DNA of 22,020 bases from JAFGOY01 sp034430335. GTDB taxonomy: Bacteria; Chloroflexota; Anaerolineae; Aggregatilineales; UBA3940. The stretch is taken from contig DAOUES010000066.1 of assembly GCA_034430335.1 (NCBI GenBank), positions 1 through 22,020 of the forward strand, written 5' to 3'. Shown here one piece after another: positions 1 through 7,464 of this stretch (positions are counted from its first letter, which is position 1; every line of letters starts with the position of its first letter). Both the position numbers and the translations under genes were made by a program. The notes under the pieces are model-generated. The model was not told where the DNA came from. It ran no database searches and saw only the letters and a list, made by a program, of their open reading frames with translations.

Positions 1-562
1 TTCCAAACCAGAAATAGGGAGTGTAATAAATCGTCATGATCTGCCCATTCGTAATGAGCTGGGCAATTCCACGACCTGCAACCATCAGGATCAATGTGGC
101 AACCATCGGTTGGATTTTTGCCCTGGAAACGAGTAACCCGTTCCATAAACCACACGTTGCGCCGGCTGCCAAGTCAGCCAGGATGATGATCGGCAATGGA
201 GTACGTGTTGTATTCTCGGTCAGAATCCTATTCTCGATCAACTCATTGCCCAGCGCCGGATTGATCAATACGGTGCCCATTGCTGCCGAGATCGCGATCA
301 CGGCGCCAACGGAGAGATCAACGCCGCCTGTTGCGAGCACCAAGGTCATCCCGATTGACACCAATATGAGCGGCGCTCCATTATTGAAGATGTCAATGAG
401 GTTGCCGTAAAAATGCTTTCCGTATACAGGGTCATTCATGATGTCAACTTCAAAAAAGTCCGGCATAACGATGGCATTAAAACCCAGGATAATGACCCAG
501 GCCGCAAGCGGCCAGAATAACCGGCTGTCACGGAATTGTTTAAGAAATGATGTCTGTTTCAT
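1..562 (-). CDS. Sugar ABC transporter permease, RbsC/YtfT type (3' end outside window)
   Basis: Inner-membrane permease subunit of a monosaccharide ABC importer. Only the first 187 residues are in the window; the gene runs off the left edge. It starts at ATG 562 with MKQTSFLKQFRDSR, followed by a hydrophobic segment (about 15-33), a soluble loop, and the typical motif ILVSIGMTLVLATGGVDLSVG (about 66-86), which is characteristic of the RbsC/AraH/YtfT permease family. Further membrane segments follow, with LWNGLLVSRAKIQPMVATL near residue 140-157. It lies downstream of the YtfQ-type binding protein gene on the same strand, so it probably serves that protein. The 458-bp gap and an internal promoter mean it is not tightly coupled to it. 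No ATPase gene lies between them; it may be further downstream, outside the window. Family assignment is firm, substrate is inference. Confidence 0.9.
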   Translation of the reverse strand, partial: MKQTSFLKQFRDSRLFWPLAAWVIILGFNAIVMPDFFEVDIMNDPVYGKHFYGNLIDIFNNGAPLILVSIGMTLVLATGGVDLSVGAVIAISAAMGTVLINPALGNELIENRILTENTTRTPLPIIILADLAAGATCGLWNGLLVSRAKIQPMVATLILMVAGRGIAQLITNGQIMTIYYTPYFWFG

Positions 563-772
563 AATTCACCTGTCATGGTATAAATCAGGGTCTGATCGTC
601 CACGCTGCCAGAACATTCGGCGACCCTTTTACGGTCACGCACCACCGCAACACAATTGCTCATTCGAAGTACTTCTTTCAACGCCTTTCCTTTCCCAGTC
701 AATACTTCCGAAACGGCCAGGATTTTCGCGGCAAAATAAACCCATAGTTACGCTCTACCGCAAAACACTTCG

Positions 773-820
773 GCAGTTGGGTATGAAAGGCGTCTTGCGG
801 GTTCATTGGTGCCCAACTGC
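773..820 (-). promoter_or_regulatory. Leader inverted repeat upstream of permease
   Basis: GCAGTTGGG at 773-781 and CCCAACTGC at 812-820 are perfect 9-bp inverted arms around a 30-nt loop. The loop contains a smaller inverted pair ATGAA/TTCAT. It lies downstream of the predicted promoter at 859-886, so it would fold in the 5' leader of the permease mRNA. Function is not known; a structured leader or processing site is possible. Confidence 0.45.
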
Positions 821-858
821 ACCAGGCTTATTCCTCAGATTTATGTCCTTAGCAATGC

Positions 859-886
859 ATTTTACTATAGGCGTAATGCCTGTCAA
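859..886 (-). promoter_or_regulatory. Predicted promoter for the permease gene
   Basis: On the minus strand a perfect -35 TTGACA (886-881) is followed after 16 bp by TAAAAT (864-859). The spacer contains a short inverted repeat AGGC-ATTAC-GCCT, which could be an operator. The predicted start near 852 lies about 290 nt before the permease ATG, allowing separate transcription of the permease from the binding protein. Confidence 0.55.
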
Positions 887-931
887 GGAAGATATACCCC
901 TGTTAGCATTACTTTATTCACTGCCTTGAGA

Positions 932-967
932 CAGGGAAGCGGCGTTTTGCTTTGTGCCGCTTCCCTG
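932..967 (-). promoter_or_regulatory. Strong hairpin after binding-protein gene
   Basis: CAGGGAAGCGGC (932-943) and GCCGCTTCCCTG (956-967) form a perfect 12-bp stem with a 12-nt loop, 53 bp past the stop of the binding-protein gene. No T-run follows on the minus strand, so it is more likely an mRNA 3'-end stabiliser or partial attenuator than a classic terminator. Such hairpins commonly follow binding-protein genes and help raise their level above the membrane subunits. Confidence 0.6.
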
Positions 968-1020
968 CCAACTAGATCATTCTGCGCAGAGGTACACAGA
1001 CCTCATGCGACTATCATATT

Positions 1021-2076
1021 TTAGTACTGCCGGGAGGGCAGCAGTTCTTCGGCATTGTCAGGATAGTAGACAGTCTCGTTGGTGAGGACTTCTCGGTCAA
1101 TGGTCTCGCCATTGATGAGCGCCAGGGCCATCTCTGCGACCTGTGGGCCAAGCAGAGGATTGCATTCAACATCAGCCTGGAACCATCCGTCGATCATGGC
1201 CTGGAAGCCACCGCGAGTGCCGTCCACGGAGACGATGAAGAGATCGCCCGGCTCAACGCCAGCCGCCTTCAGGGCTTCGATAGCGCCGATGCCCATGTCG
1301 TCGTTGTGGATGAAGATACCCTGGAAATCAGTGCCGGCTTCGTACTTCTTCAGGAACGCCTGCATCACAGGGAGAGCTTCTGCGCGGGTGAAGTTACCCG
1401 TCTGGGAGTCGATGATCTCGATATTGTCATTGATCGCGGAGCGGAAGCCCTCTGCGCGGCCAACCGCAGCGCCGGAACCGGTCGTTCCAGACAGCTCAAG
1501 GATCTTAGCGCCTTCGGGGAATTGCTTGTTGAACTCCGCAGCGGCGCGTTCGCCTTCCAACACCATATTGGAACCGATATGGGCGGCATACAGGGATTCA
1601 TCTGCCGAGACGGAGCGGTCAACGATGATGACCGGGATACCGGCATTCTGGGCTTCTGTCAGGACAGCATCCCAACCATCTTCAACCACGGGGGGCAGAG
1701 CAATCACATCCACGCCCTGCTGGATGCAGGTACGAATGGCAGAAATCTGGTTTTCCTGGTGCTGTTGGGCATCAGAAAATATCAGTGTAAAGCCTAACTC
1801 GTCCGCAGTTGACTTGAAGGAAGCGCTGTTGGCAGTACGCCAGTCACTCTCGGCACCGAGCTGTGGATAGCACATCGTCATGTCAGCATAAGTCTTCGCT
1901 CCTGCGGGAGCTGCCGACTCAGCAGCATCCAACTGATCCTGGAGTGCCTCAACCTGTGCTTCCAGGTCGGCAACCTGACCCTCCAGCGCGGAGGTATCGG
2001 GTGCCTGAGCGCATCCCGCCAGCGACAGGCTGGCCACCAGAACAAGTGCCACAATCAACAAACCGTTCTTCTTCAT
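1021..2076 (-). CDS. Sugar-binding lipoprotein of ABC importer, YtfQ (galactofuranose-binding) type
   Basis: Periplasmic-binding-protein-like lipoprotein that captures a sugar for an ABC importer. Length 351 aa. A signal peptide with lipobox ends at Cys22 (LAGC). Residues about 29-54 form a short coiled coil (LEGQVADLEAQVEALQDQL) linking the lipid anchor to the binding domain. The mature domain strongly resembles E. coli YtfQ: the stretches GAESDWRTANSASFKS, QQHQENQISAIRTCIQQGVD, PPVVEDGWDAVL, IIVDRSV, ELSGTTGSGAAVGRAEGF and HNDDMGIGAIEALKAAG all have close YtfQ counterparts. The start is fixed by AAGGAG about 8 bp upstream. It follows lacI-1 by 267 bp on the same strand and is probably controlled by it. 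Substrate could be a furanose sugar or another hexose/pentose; the sequence alone does not decide. Confidence 0.92.
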   Translation of the reverse strand: MKKNGLLIVALVLVASLSLAGCAQAPDTSALEGQVADLEAQVEALQDQLDAAESAAPAGAKTYADMTMCYPQLGAESDWRTANSASFKSTADELGFTLIFSDAQQHQENQISAIRTCIQQGVDVIALPPVVEDGWDAVLTEAQNAGIPVIIVDRSVSADESLYAAHIGSNMVLEGERAAAEFNKQFPEGAKILELSGTTGSGAAVGRAEGFRSAINDNIEIIDSQTGNFTRAEALPVMQAFLKKYEAGTDFQGIFIHNDDMGIGAIEALKAAGVEPGDLFIVSVDGTRGGFQAMIDGWFQADVECNPLLGPQVAEMALALINGETIDREVLTNETVYYPDNAEELLPSRQY

Positions 2077-2120
2077 TCAATTTCTCCTTTTTAATATGTA
2101 TAAGACTTCCGGGGAGGCCT

Positions 2121-2145
2121 GTGCATTTCATCCTGGAGAATGCAC
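2121..2145 (-). promoter_or_regulatory. Small leader hairpin before the binding-protein gene
   Basis: GTGCATT (2121-2127) and AATGCAC (2139-2145) form a perfect 7-bp stem with an 11-nt loop, about 30 bp upstream of the Shine-Dalgarno sequence of the YtfQ-type gene. Possibly a structured part of the leader; no known riboswitch class recognised. Confidence 0.3.
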
Positions 2146-2212
2146 TTCCTCGCGTTCCCAACCTACATTGTAGCCAGTATCCTTCAAAGCCCACGGGCGC
2201 TTAGCCGATACC

Positions 2213-2222
2213 GGTTGCAACC
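2213..2222. promoter_or_regulatory. Candidate operator palindrome upstream of the YtfQ-type gene
   Basis: GGTTGCAACC is a perfect 10-bp palindrome in the 267-bp gap between lacI-1 and the binding-protein gene. A TACAAT hexamer lies downstream at 2172-2167 (minus strand), but no good -35 was found. Half-site style resembles LacI-family operators, although it differs from the AACGATAACG operators near the two lacI genes. Tentative. Confidence 0.3.
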
Positions 2223-2343
2223 TCATAAATAGCAGAACCCCAGAATTGCTATTGTGCCATCCAGACATCTGCTGCCAGGGTCCATACGTTTTCCATTTCT
2301 CAGGCCAGTCCGTGCCTGCTTGAAGAGAGAGCAGCTTTCCTGC

Positions 2344-3369
2344 TTACTTGTTTACAGAAGTCGAACTCTCTCGAATACACAGTTCTGGACGAAGGGATAT
2401 GTACCTGGGTTCAAAGACCAGGTGTTCCAGGTGAGCAAAGCCAATCGCCTGTGCCAATTGACGGACAGCGGTTGAGCCTAGCTCTCGCACATCTTGAGAG
2501 ATGGTTGTCAGGGGTGGAACGAAATATACCGCTTCGGGCATGCCATCAAAGCCTACAACGCCCAGGTCCTCCGGGATTCGATAGCCCTTCTGGTGCGCTA
2601 CATGCATAGCGCCTAAGGCCATTTGATCATTCCCGACGAATACCGCATCCATATCGGGGCAGTTCTCTACCAGTTGCTCCATCCCCTGTGCCCCGCTGCC
2701 GACCGACCAGTTGCCCGATGCAGACTGCTGTTCTGAAACCGGCAGGCCCGCGTCACACAGGGCGTCGAGCCAGCCAGCCTGCCGCTGGCGAGATTCCCAC
2801 CAATCCAGAGGCCCTGACAGGTGAGCGATGCGCCGGTAGCCCTGATCGATCAGGTGTTGGGTGGCCGTCCGACCACCCAGATAGTTGTCGACGGTGACGG
2901 TGGATACATCGGGCCGTTCCTGCATGGTGAGATAGATGATGGGAATAGATACTTCAGGAAGTTGTTCCCGGTTATCGCCGATCTCCGGAACGGCCCAGAT
3001 GATCCCTTCCACCTGCCTGGCGAGTAATGTATTAATAAGAGGCTTGGTATTGTTGCTGCGGAAATGGGGAAGTTCCTTGAGCAGAAGGCTGTAGCCCATT
3101 TCCTCCGCCTGCTTCGCAATGCCATTCAGGGTTTGAGATGGACCGAGGTATTGTAGTCCTGCCGTAATGACACCCAGCGTAAGGCTGCGCTGCTGGATCA
3201 GGCTCCGCGCAATGGCGTTGGGCTGGTAATTCAGCTCATCAATCGCCTGCCGGACTCGCTGGCGGGTTTCGTCTGCCACATCAGGGCGATTGTTGATCAC
3301 GCGGGACACTGTCTGGTTAGAGACCTGCGCCATAATCGCAACATCCCTGATGGTTACCTTACCCTTCAT
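2344..3369 (-). CDS. LacI-family transcriptional repressor (paralogue 1)
   Basis: Sugar-responsive DNA-binding repressor, 341 aa, a normal full length for LacI/GalR proteins. The N-terminal helix-turn-helix begins KVTIRDVAIMAQVSNQTVSR, with the hinge helix near residues 45-60 (NYQPNAIARSL). The ligand-binding domain shows GVI, WAVPEIGDN, TVDNYLGG, FVGNDQMALGAM and VVGFDGMPEA. An upstream in-frame TTG at 3477 is rejected because it coincides with the -35 box TTGACA of the gene's own promoter; ATG 3369 starts exactly at the helix-turn-helix. It is closely similar to the divergent regulator at 3736-4770 along its whole length (both have RVxNNRPDV, WAVPEIGDN and a WWExRQR segment), but the two operator-reading residues in the recognition helix differ (NQ here, TM there). 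Probably controls itself and the YtfQ-type transporter downstream; cross-control of the divergent operon is likely. Confidence 0.93.
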   Translation of the reverse strand: MKGKVTIRDVAIMAQVSNQTVSRVINNRPDVADETRQRVRQAIDELNYQPNAIARSLIQQRSLTLGVITAGLQYLGPSQTLNGIAKQAEEMGYSLLLKELPHFRSNNTKPLINTLLARQVEGIIWAVPEIGDNREQLPEVSIPIIYLTMQERPDVSTVTVDNYLGGRTATQHLIDQGYRRIAHLSGPLDWWESRQRQAGWLDALCDAGLPVSEQQSASGNWSVGSGAQGMEQLVENCPDMDAVFVGNDQMALGAMHVAHQKGYRIPEDLGVVGFDGMPEAVYFVPPLTTISQDVRELGSTAVRQLAQAIGFAHLEHLVFEPRYISLRPELCIRESSTSVNK

Positions 3370-3404
3370 CGCAGTTGATCCTGTGTGTGAGAGTGTCACG
3401 ATCC

Positions 3405-3440
3405 CGTTAACGTTCCCGCGAACGATAACGTTATCGTTAT
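3405..3440. promoter_or_regulatory. LacI-type operators at the lacI-1 promoter
   Basis: AACGATAACGTTATCGTT (3421-3438) is a perfect 18-bp palindrome with the central CG typical of LacI-family operators. A second element CGTTAACG lies at 3405-3412. Both sub-motifs recur upstream of lacI-2 (3638-3651). The large palindrome sits at the predicted transcription start of lacI-1 (about 3442), a classic position for repression. Confidence 0.75.
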
Positions 3441-3448
3441 CATTTGTC

Positions 3449-3477
3449 ATTCTAAGCGAAAATTTGAGGGGTGTCAA
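3449..3477 (-). promoter_or_regulatory. lacI-1 promoter
   Basis: On the minus strand a perfect -35 TTGACA (3477-3472), a 17-bp spacer and -10 TAGAAT (3454-3449). Transcription would start near 3442, directly in the operator palindrome, and give a leader of about 70 nt before the ATG at 3369. Confidence 0.75.
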
Positions 3478-3597
3478 GTAACTCTTGTCGAGAGCCTATC
3501 CGGGGCTGGTTCGCTGCACGATATGAAATATCCAGGCTACATACTGAAGCTGTACTTGAATTCATTGCACTAAAACTGCCCTGTACAGTCCTAAATA

Positions 3598-3626
3598 TTG
3601 ACAAAGTCGAAAAACTGCATTAATCT
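3598..3626 (+). promoter_or_regulatory. lacI-2 / catabolic operon promoter
   Basis: Perfect -35 TTGACA (3598-3603), a 17-bp spacer and TAATCT (3621-3626) as a weak -10 that keeps the key T, A and final T. The predicted start near 3633 abuts the operator at 3638-3651. The TTG inside this -35 box opens the longest possible lacI-2 frame and is therefore not the true start codon. Confidence 0.65.
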
Positions 3627-3637
3627 GTTGTTAGTAC

Positions 3638-3651
3638 CGTTAACGATAACG
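3638..3651. promoter_or_regulatory. LacI-type operator at the lacI-2 promoter
   Basis: CGTTAACGATAACG is a near-palindrome containing the 10-mer AACGATAACG that also occurs at 3421-3430, and CGTTAACG that also occurs at 3405-3412. It lies just downstream of the predicted transcription start of the rightward operon. Confidence 0.7.
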
Positions 3652-3735
3652 CAAAGACGCCAGGAATCGTTCAACGGTTCTGAGTTCATTTCTATTTCTT
3701 CATTTTCTTCATTGGCTTCAATTAAGTTGGGTGTT

Positions 3736-4770
3736 GTGACAAAAATTACCATCAAGCATGTTGCTAAACGGGCAGGCGTTTCGACCATGACGGTGTCGCG
3801 TGTGTTGAATAACCGCCCCGATGTATCTCCTGAAACACGTAAGCGCGTCCAGGATGTAATAGACGAACTGGGATATGCGCCCAATATGGCGGCTCGTGGA
3901 CTGAAGGGGCGAAGCCATACGCTGGGTGTCGTCGCAACAGGCATCGAATACTATGGCCCCTCGCGAACTCTGGCAAGTATCGAGAAACGGGCCACCGAAT
4001 TAGGGCTGTCGCTCCTGTTGAGTCTTATCGCCGAACCCGAAAACGACAGCGGGGAAGATGCGCTCATCAGTATGCTTGCCCACCAGACAGAAGGCATTCT
4101 CTGGGCAGTTCCGGAGATCGGGGACAACTGCGAGTGGATATGTGAGCGAATACGGAGCATCGGTACGCCGGTGGTCTTCCTTAATATGGAACCGCGCCCC
4201 GATTTATCAATGGCTGCCGTAGACAACTTCTATGGCGGCAAACTGGCGACAAATCATCTTGCCGAGCAGGGCTACCGGCATATCGGCATTGTCACCGGTC
4301 CGCTGACCTGGTGGGAAGCCCGGCAGCGCCTGGAAGGGTGGAAGTCCGTACTGTACGAGAGAAACCTGGCCGGGGAGGACATTGACAGGCTGATATCCTA
4401 TGGAGATTGGAATCCCGCCAGCGGAGAAACGGGTCTTTTACAGCTTCTTGGACAGGTTCCTTCACTGGATGCCGTTTTCGCCAGCAATGACCAGATGGCG
4501 CTTGGTATCCTGAAAGCCGCCAGGGAAGTCGGGTTGAGTGTCCCGGAGGACCTCGCCATCGTTGGGTGCGACAACATCCCCGAATCGGCATTTTTTTCTC
4601 CGCCCCTGACAACGATCAAGCAGGGTCTTACCGAAATGGGTTCCACCACCGTCAACATGCTGTATCAATTGATCGAAGCCAGGGAGATTGGGGAAGAGAT
4701 TCCACCTTTAACCAAGTGGATCGCCCCCCAACTCATAGTCAGAAAGAGTTCCATCAACATCAGAAGATAA
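3736..4770 (+). CDS. LacI-family transcriptional repressor (paralogue 2)
   Basis: First gene of the rightward sugar operon; 344 aa from GTG 3736. The helix-turn-helix begins at once (TKITIKHVAKRAGVSTMTVSR), followed by the hinge (YAPNMAARGL) and a LacI-type effector domain with WAVPEIGDN, AAVDNFYGG, VFASNDQMALGI and VGCDNIPESA. An in-frame TTG at 3598 would add 46 residues but lies in the -35 box and would place the operator inside the gene, so GTG 3736 is preferred; its Shine-Dalgarno is weak, and TTG 3727 is an alternative. It is a close paralogue of the divergent repressor at 2344-3369. The dehydrogenase gene follows after 23 bp. Probably represses its own operon and releases the operator on binding the sugar or a catabolite. 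Confidence 0.9.
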   Translation: MTKITIKHVAKRAGVSTMTVSRVLNNRPDVSPETRKRVQDVIDELGYAPNMAARGLKGRSHTLGVVATGIEYYGPSRTLASIEKRATELGLSLLLSLIAEPENDSGEDALISMLAHQTEGILWAVPEIGDNCEWICERIRSIGTPVVFLNMEPRPDLSMAAVDNFYGGKLATNHLAEQGYRHIGIVTGPLTWWEARQRLEGWKSVLYERNLAGEDIDRLISYGDWNPASGETGLLQLLGQVPSLDAVFASNDQMALGILKAAREVGLSVPEDLAIVGCDNIPESAFFSPPLTTIKQGLTEMGSTTVNMLYQLIEAREIGEEIPPLTKWIAPQLIVRKSSINIRR

Positions 4771-4793
4771 GGTGGCGACTGAAAAATACGCCC

Positions 4794-5792
4794 ATGAATG
4801 TCATTCGGCTGCATGCGTCAGGTGATTTACGACTACACTCCGAACCGGAGCCGATACCGGCTCCGGGAGAAGCCCTTGCCCGGGTAACGGCGGTGGGCAT
4901 CTGCGGCTCCGATCTACATTGGTTCGCCGATCAGGGCATCGGCGATGCACAGCTTGACCATCCTCTCGTGCTGGGGCACGAGTTCGCCGGTGTGACCGAA
5001 GATGGCATCCGCGTGGCGGTCGATCCCTCGGTGCCGTGTGGCCGGTGTGAATACTGCCAGCAGGGTCATCCGAACCTGTGCGCCGACCAGCGTTTTGCCG
5101 GGCACGGCAGCGACGATGGTGCACTCCGGGAAATCATTGCCTGGCCCACCCACTGCTTCCACGTTCTACCCGACACACTCTCCGATGCGGATGGCGCGAT
5201 GCTCGAACCGCTGGGCGTCGCCATCCACGCTGTCGATCTTGGCCACCTGAAAACCGGGATGACCGTTGGCGTCTTTGGGTGCGGGCCAATCGGACTGCTG
5301 ATCATACAACTCGCCCGGCTTTCCGGGGCGGTCGACATCGTCGCCACCGATAAGCTGGCGCACCGGCTCGACGCAGCCCGCTCTCTGGGTGCGATACAGG
5401 CTTTCCTGGCCGGTGATGACGGGCAGGAGCGCGGTGACGTGTGGGCGGCAGCCGGTAAGCGAGGCGTTGACGTTGCCTTTGAGATCGCAAATGAAAGCGC
5501 CGCCGTAGAGACGGCCATCGAAGCAGCCAGGCCCGGCGGCTGCGTGGTGCTGGGCGGCATCCCTTCCGGCGACCGGATAGCATTCAAGGCTTCTACCGCC
5601 CGCCGCAAGGGACTGACGATCAGGCTGGTTCGCCGGATGAAACATACTTATCCGCGCGCCATCCGGCTGGTAGAGAGTGGCCGTGTCGATGTGCGTTCCA
5701 TCGTTACCCACCGCTTTCCACTCGCCGAGGCGGCGCAGGCGTTCGATATCGCCAGTAGACGGATCGGATTGAAGGTTGTGATAGAACCCTGA
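4794..5792 (+). CDS. Zinc-dependent medium-chain alcohol/polyol dehydrogenase
   Basis: NAD-dependent oxidation of a secondary alcohol, most likely a sugar alcohol, in the cytoplasm. 332 aa, normal for the sorbitol/threonine dehydrogenase branch of the MDR family. Catalytic zinc ligands fit Cys37 (GICGSD), His62 and Glu63 (GHEFAG) and Glu138. The structural zinc site is complete: Cys82, Cys85, Cys88 and Cys96. The Rossmann motif is G162-C-G164-P-I-G167, with Asp186 at the end of the second strand, which favours NAD over NADP. ATG 4794 is chosen because it begins the domain; no clear ribosome binding site precedes it, so translation may be coupled to lacI-2, whose stop is 23 bp upstream. With the kinase and AraD downstream it would produce a ketopentose such as L-ribulose from a pentitol; substrate is inference. 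Higher GC than the kinase that follows. Confidence 0.88.
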   Translation: MNVIRLHASGDLRLHSEPEPIPAPGEALARVTAVGICGSDLHWFADQGIGDAQLDHPLVLGHEFAGVTEDGIRVAVDPSVPCGRCEYCQQGHPNLCADQRFAGHGSDDGALREIIAWPTHCFHVLPDTLSDADGAMLEPLGVAIHAVDLGHLKTGMTVGVFGCGPIGLLIIQLARLSGAVDIVATDKLAHRLDAARSLGAIQAFLAGDDGQERGDVWAAAGKRGVDVAFEIANESAAVETAIEAARPGGCVVLGGIPSGDRIAFKASTARRKGLTIRLVRRMKHTYPRAIRLVESGRVDVRSIVTHRFPLAEAAQAFDIASRRIGLKVVIEP

Positions 5793-5793
5793 A

Positions 5794-5810
5794 AGATGCG
5801 TAGAGCATCT
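5794..5810 (+). promoter_or_regulatory. Small intercistronic hairpin
   Basis: AGATGC (5794-5799) and GCATCT (5805-5810) form a 6-bp stem with a 5-nt loop immediately after the dehydrogenase stop and just before the kinase ribosome binding site. Possibly a minor stability or processing element. Confidence 0.3.
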
Positions 5811-5826
5811 CCACCTGGGAGGAGAG

Positions 5827-7434
5827 ATGAACATGAATCGAAACGACACCCAGAAAGCAGTTGAAAGCGGAAAGACTGTTCTTGGCATCGAGTTCGGCTC
5901 GACTCGTATCAAAGCGATGTTGATTGGTGAGGATCATAAGCCAATCGCATCGGGAAGCTATGAGTGGGAAAACTGGTATGAAAACGGCGTCTGGACATAC
6001 AATCTCGACAATGTATGGACAGGTTTGCAAGAAAGCTATCGGGAACTCAGCAGCGAGGTTTTTGAGAATTACAACACGACGCTCAAGACCATTGGTGCCA
6101 TCGGCTTCAGCGCCATGATGCATGGCTACATGGCATTTGATAAGGACGGAAACCTGCTCGTCCCGTTTCGTACATGGCGAAACACCATTACCGGACAGGC
6201 ATCAGAGGAACTCACGGATCTGTTCCAATTCAACATTCCCCAGCGTTGGAGCATTGCGCACCTCTATCAGGCGATATTGAACAAGGAACCTCATGTCACG
6301 GATATCCATTATCTCGCCACACTGGCAGGTTTTGTTCATTGGCAACTGACGGGGCAGAAGGTGCTGGGCGTTGGCGAAGCATCGGGTATGTTCCCCATTG
6401 ATAGTAAGACAAACGACTACGATGAAGGCAAGATCGATCTGTTCAACGAACGGCTCGAAGCGAAAAACATCTCCTGGAAGCTTCAGGACATCCTCCCCAA
6501 AGTCCTTCTGGCGGGGGATAACGCAGGCGTTCTTACCGAAGAAGGCGCAAAGCTTCTCGATCCCACAGGACAACTACAAGCGGGTATCCCTCTGTGTCCA
6601 CCTGAGGGAGACGCGGGCACCGGCATGGTCGCGACCAACAGCGTGGCAGAGCGAACGGGCAATGTTTCTGCAGGAACTTCCGTTTTTGCCATGATTGTTT
6701 TGGAAAAAGCCCTATCGAAACTATATCCCGAAATCGACATGGTAACGACGCCTACCGGCAAACCTGTAGCGATGGTGCATAGCAACAACTGCACGTCCGA
6801 CCTCAATGCATGGGTTGAGCTGTTCCGGGAATTTACCGGTGAGCTTGGTGTGGAGATCAGTCAATCTAAGTTGTTTGAAATGCTGTATCAAAAGGCGCTC
6901 ACCGGCGATGCGGATGGTGGCGGGCTGCTTGCTTACAATTATGTTTCAGGCGAGCACCTTACACACCTCGAGGAAGGACGTCCACTGTTCGTCCGTACTC
7001 CCGATAGCCGCTTCACACTTGCGAACTTTATGCGCGTGCATCTGTTCTCGGCGCTTGGTGCATTGAAGATCGGATTAGACATTCTCTTCGAACAGGAGAA
7101 AGTAACGATTGACCAGGTCCTTGGTCACGGCGGATTCTTCAAAACAAAAGACGTGGGGCAAAAGTTCATGGCGGCGGCGATGAATGTTCCCGTTTCCGTG
7201 ATGGAAACCGCTGGCGAGGGCGGCGCATGGGGGATGGCATTGCTTGGCTCCTATATGCTCCATAAAGCAGAGAACGAGCCTTTGGAAACCTATCTCTCCA
7301 ACAAGGTCTTTGCAGGAGAAAATGTCGCAACGATAGCTCCCAATCAAGAGGATATCGATGGCTTTACAGCGTTCATGGAACGCTACAAAAAGGGATTGGT
7401 CATCGAAAGAGCCGCTGTGGACACGCTGAAATAA
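5827..7434 (+). CDS. FGGY-family carbohydrate kinase, probable ribulokinase/xylulokinase type
   Basis: Cytoplasmic ATP-dependent kinase phosphorylating a ketose or polyol. 535 aa, in the FGGY range (about 490-560). The phosphate-1 motif is GIEFGSTRIKAMLIG (20-34). A sugar-contact region includes GFSAMMHG (93-100) and WRNT (117-120). The likely catalytic Asp is Asp262 in PPEGDAGTG, and the phosphate-2 motif is SAGTSVF (281-287). The adenosine region is GHGGFFKT followed by ETAGEGGAWGMALLG. GGGAGG lies 4 bp before ATG 5827; ATG 5833 is an alternative start. It lies between a polyol dehydrogenase and AraD, whose substrate is L-ribulose 5-phosphate, so L-ribulokinase activity is the best guess; D-xylulose or another ketopentose is possible. 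Base composition is visibly more AT-rich than the dehydrogenase gene in front, suggesting a mosaic operon. Confidence 0.87.
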   Translation: MNMNRNDTQKAVESGKTVLGIEFGSTRIKAMLIGEDHKPIASGSYEWENWYENGVWTYNLDNVWTGLQESYRELSSEVFENYNTTLKTIGAIGFSAMMHGYMAFDKDGNLLVPFRTWRNTITGQASEELTDLFQFNIPQRWSIAHLYQAILNKEPHVTDIHYLATLAGFVHWQLTGQKVLGVGEASGMFPIDSKTNDYDEGKIDLFNERLEAKNISWKLQDILPKVLLAGDNAGVLTEEGAKLLDPTGQLQAGIPLCPPEGDAGTGMVATNSVAERTGNVSAGTSVFAMIVLEKALSKLYPEIDMVTTPTGKPVAMVHSNNCTSDLNAWVELFREFTGELGVEISQSKLFEMLYQKALTGDADGGGLLAYNYVSGEHLTHLEEGRPLFVRTPDSRFTLANFMRVHLFSALGALKIGLDILFEQEKVTIDQVLGHGGFFKTKDVGQKFMAAAMNVPVSVMETAGEGGAWGMALLGSYMLHKAENEPLETYLSNKVFAGENVATIAPNQEDIDGFTAFMERYKKGLVIERAAVDTLK

Positions 7435-7464
7435 GAGACGAAGAGTCTTAGCAGGATAAACGCT

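Larger units (their letters stand above)
563..1020. other. 458-bp intergenic region between binding protein and permease genes
   Basis: No convincing gene on either strand. On the minus strand it holds a perfect 12-bp hairpin just after the binding-protein stop (932-967), a good sigma-70-like promoter (859-886), a 9-bp inverted repeat with a 30-nt loop (773-820) and a 10-bp palindrome GAAGTACTTC (666-675). A transcript from this promoter would have a leader of about 290 nt before the permease start at 562. The longest minus-strand frame inside (36 codons from 745) has no ribosome binding site and no recognisable product. Confidence 0.6.

Noticed and set aside
635..745. 36-codon minus-strand frame in the binding protein-permease gap
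   Set aside because: No ribosome binding site, no similarity to an ATPase remnant, and it overlaps palindromes.
1079..1870. 263-codon open frame antisense to the YtfQ-type gene
   Set aside because: Ser/Pro/Arg-rich composition, no recognisable domain, no ribosome binding site; a codon-bias shadow.
3370..3477. Longer N-terminus for lacI-1 from TTG 3477
   Set aside because: It lies in the gene's own -35 box and spans the operators.
3598..3735. Longer N-terminus for lacI-2 from TTG 3598
   Set aside because: The TTG is part of the -35 box TTGACA, and the extension would place the operator inside the coding region; the family's DNA-binding domain starts right at GTG 3736.
5166..5912. 248-codon open frame antisense to the dehydrogenase
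   Set aside because: Spans two genes on the opposite strand, with no domain and no operon context.
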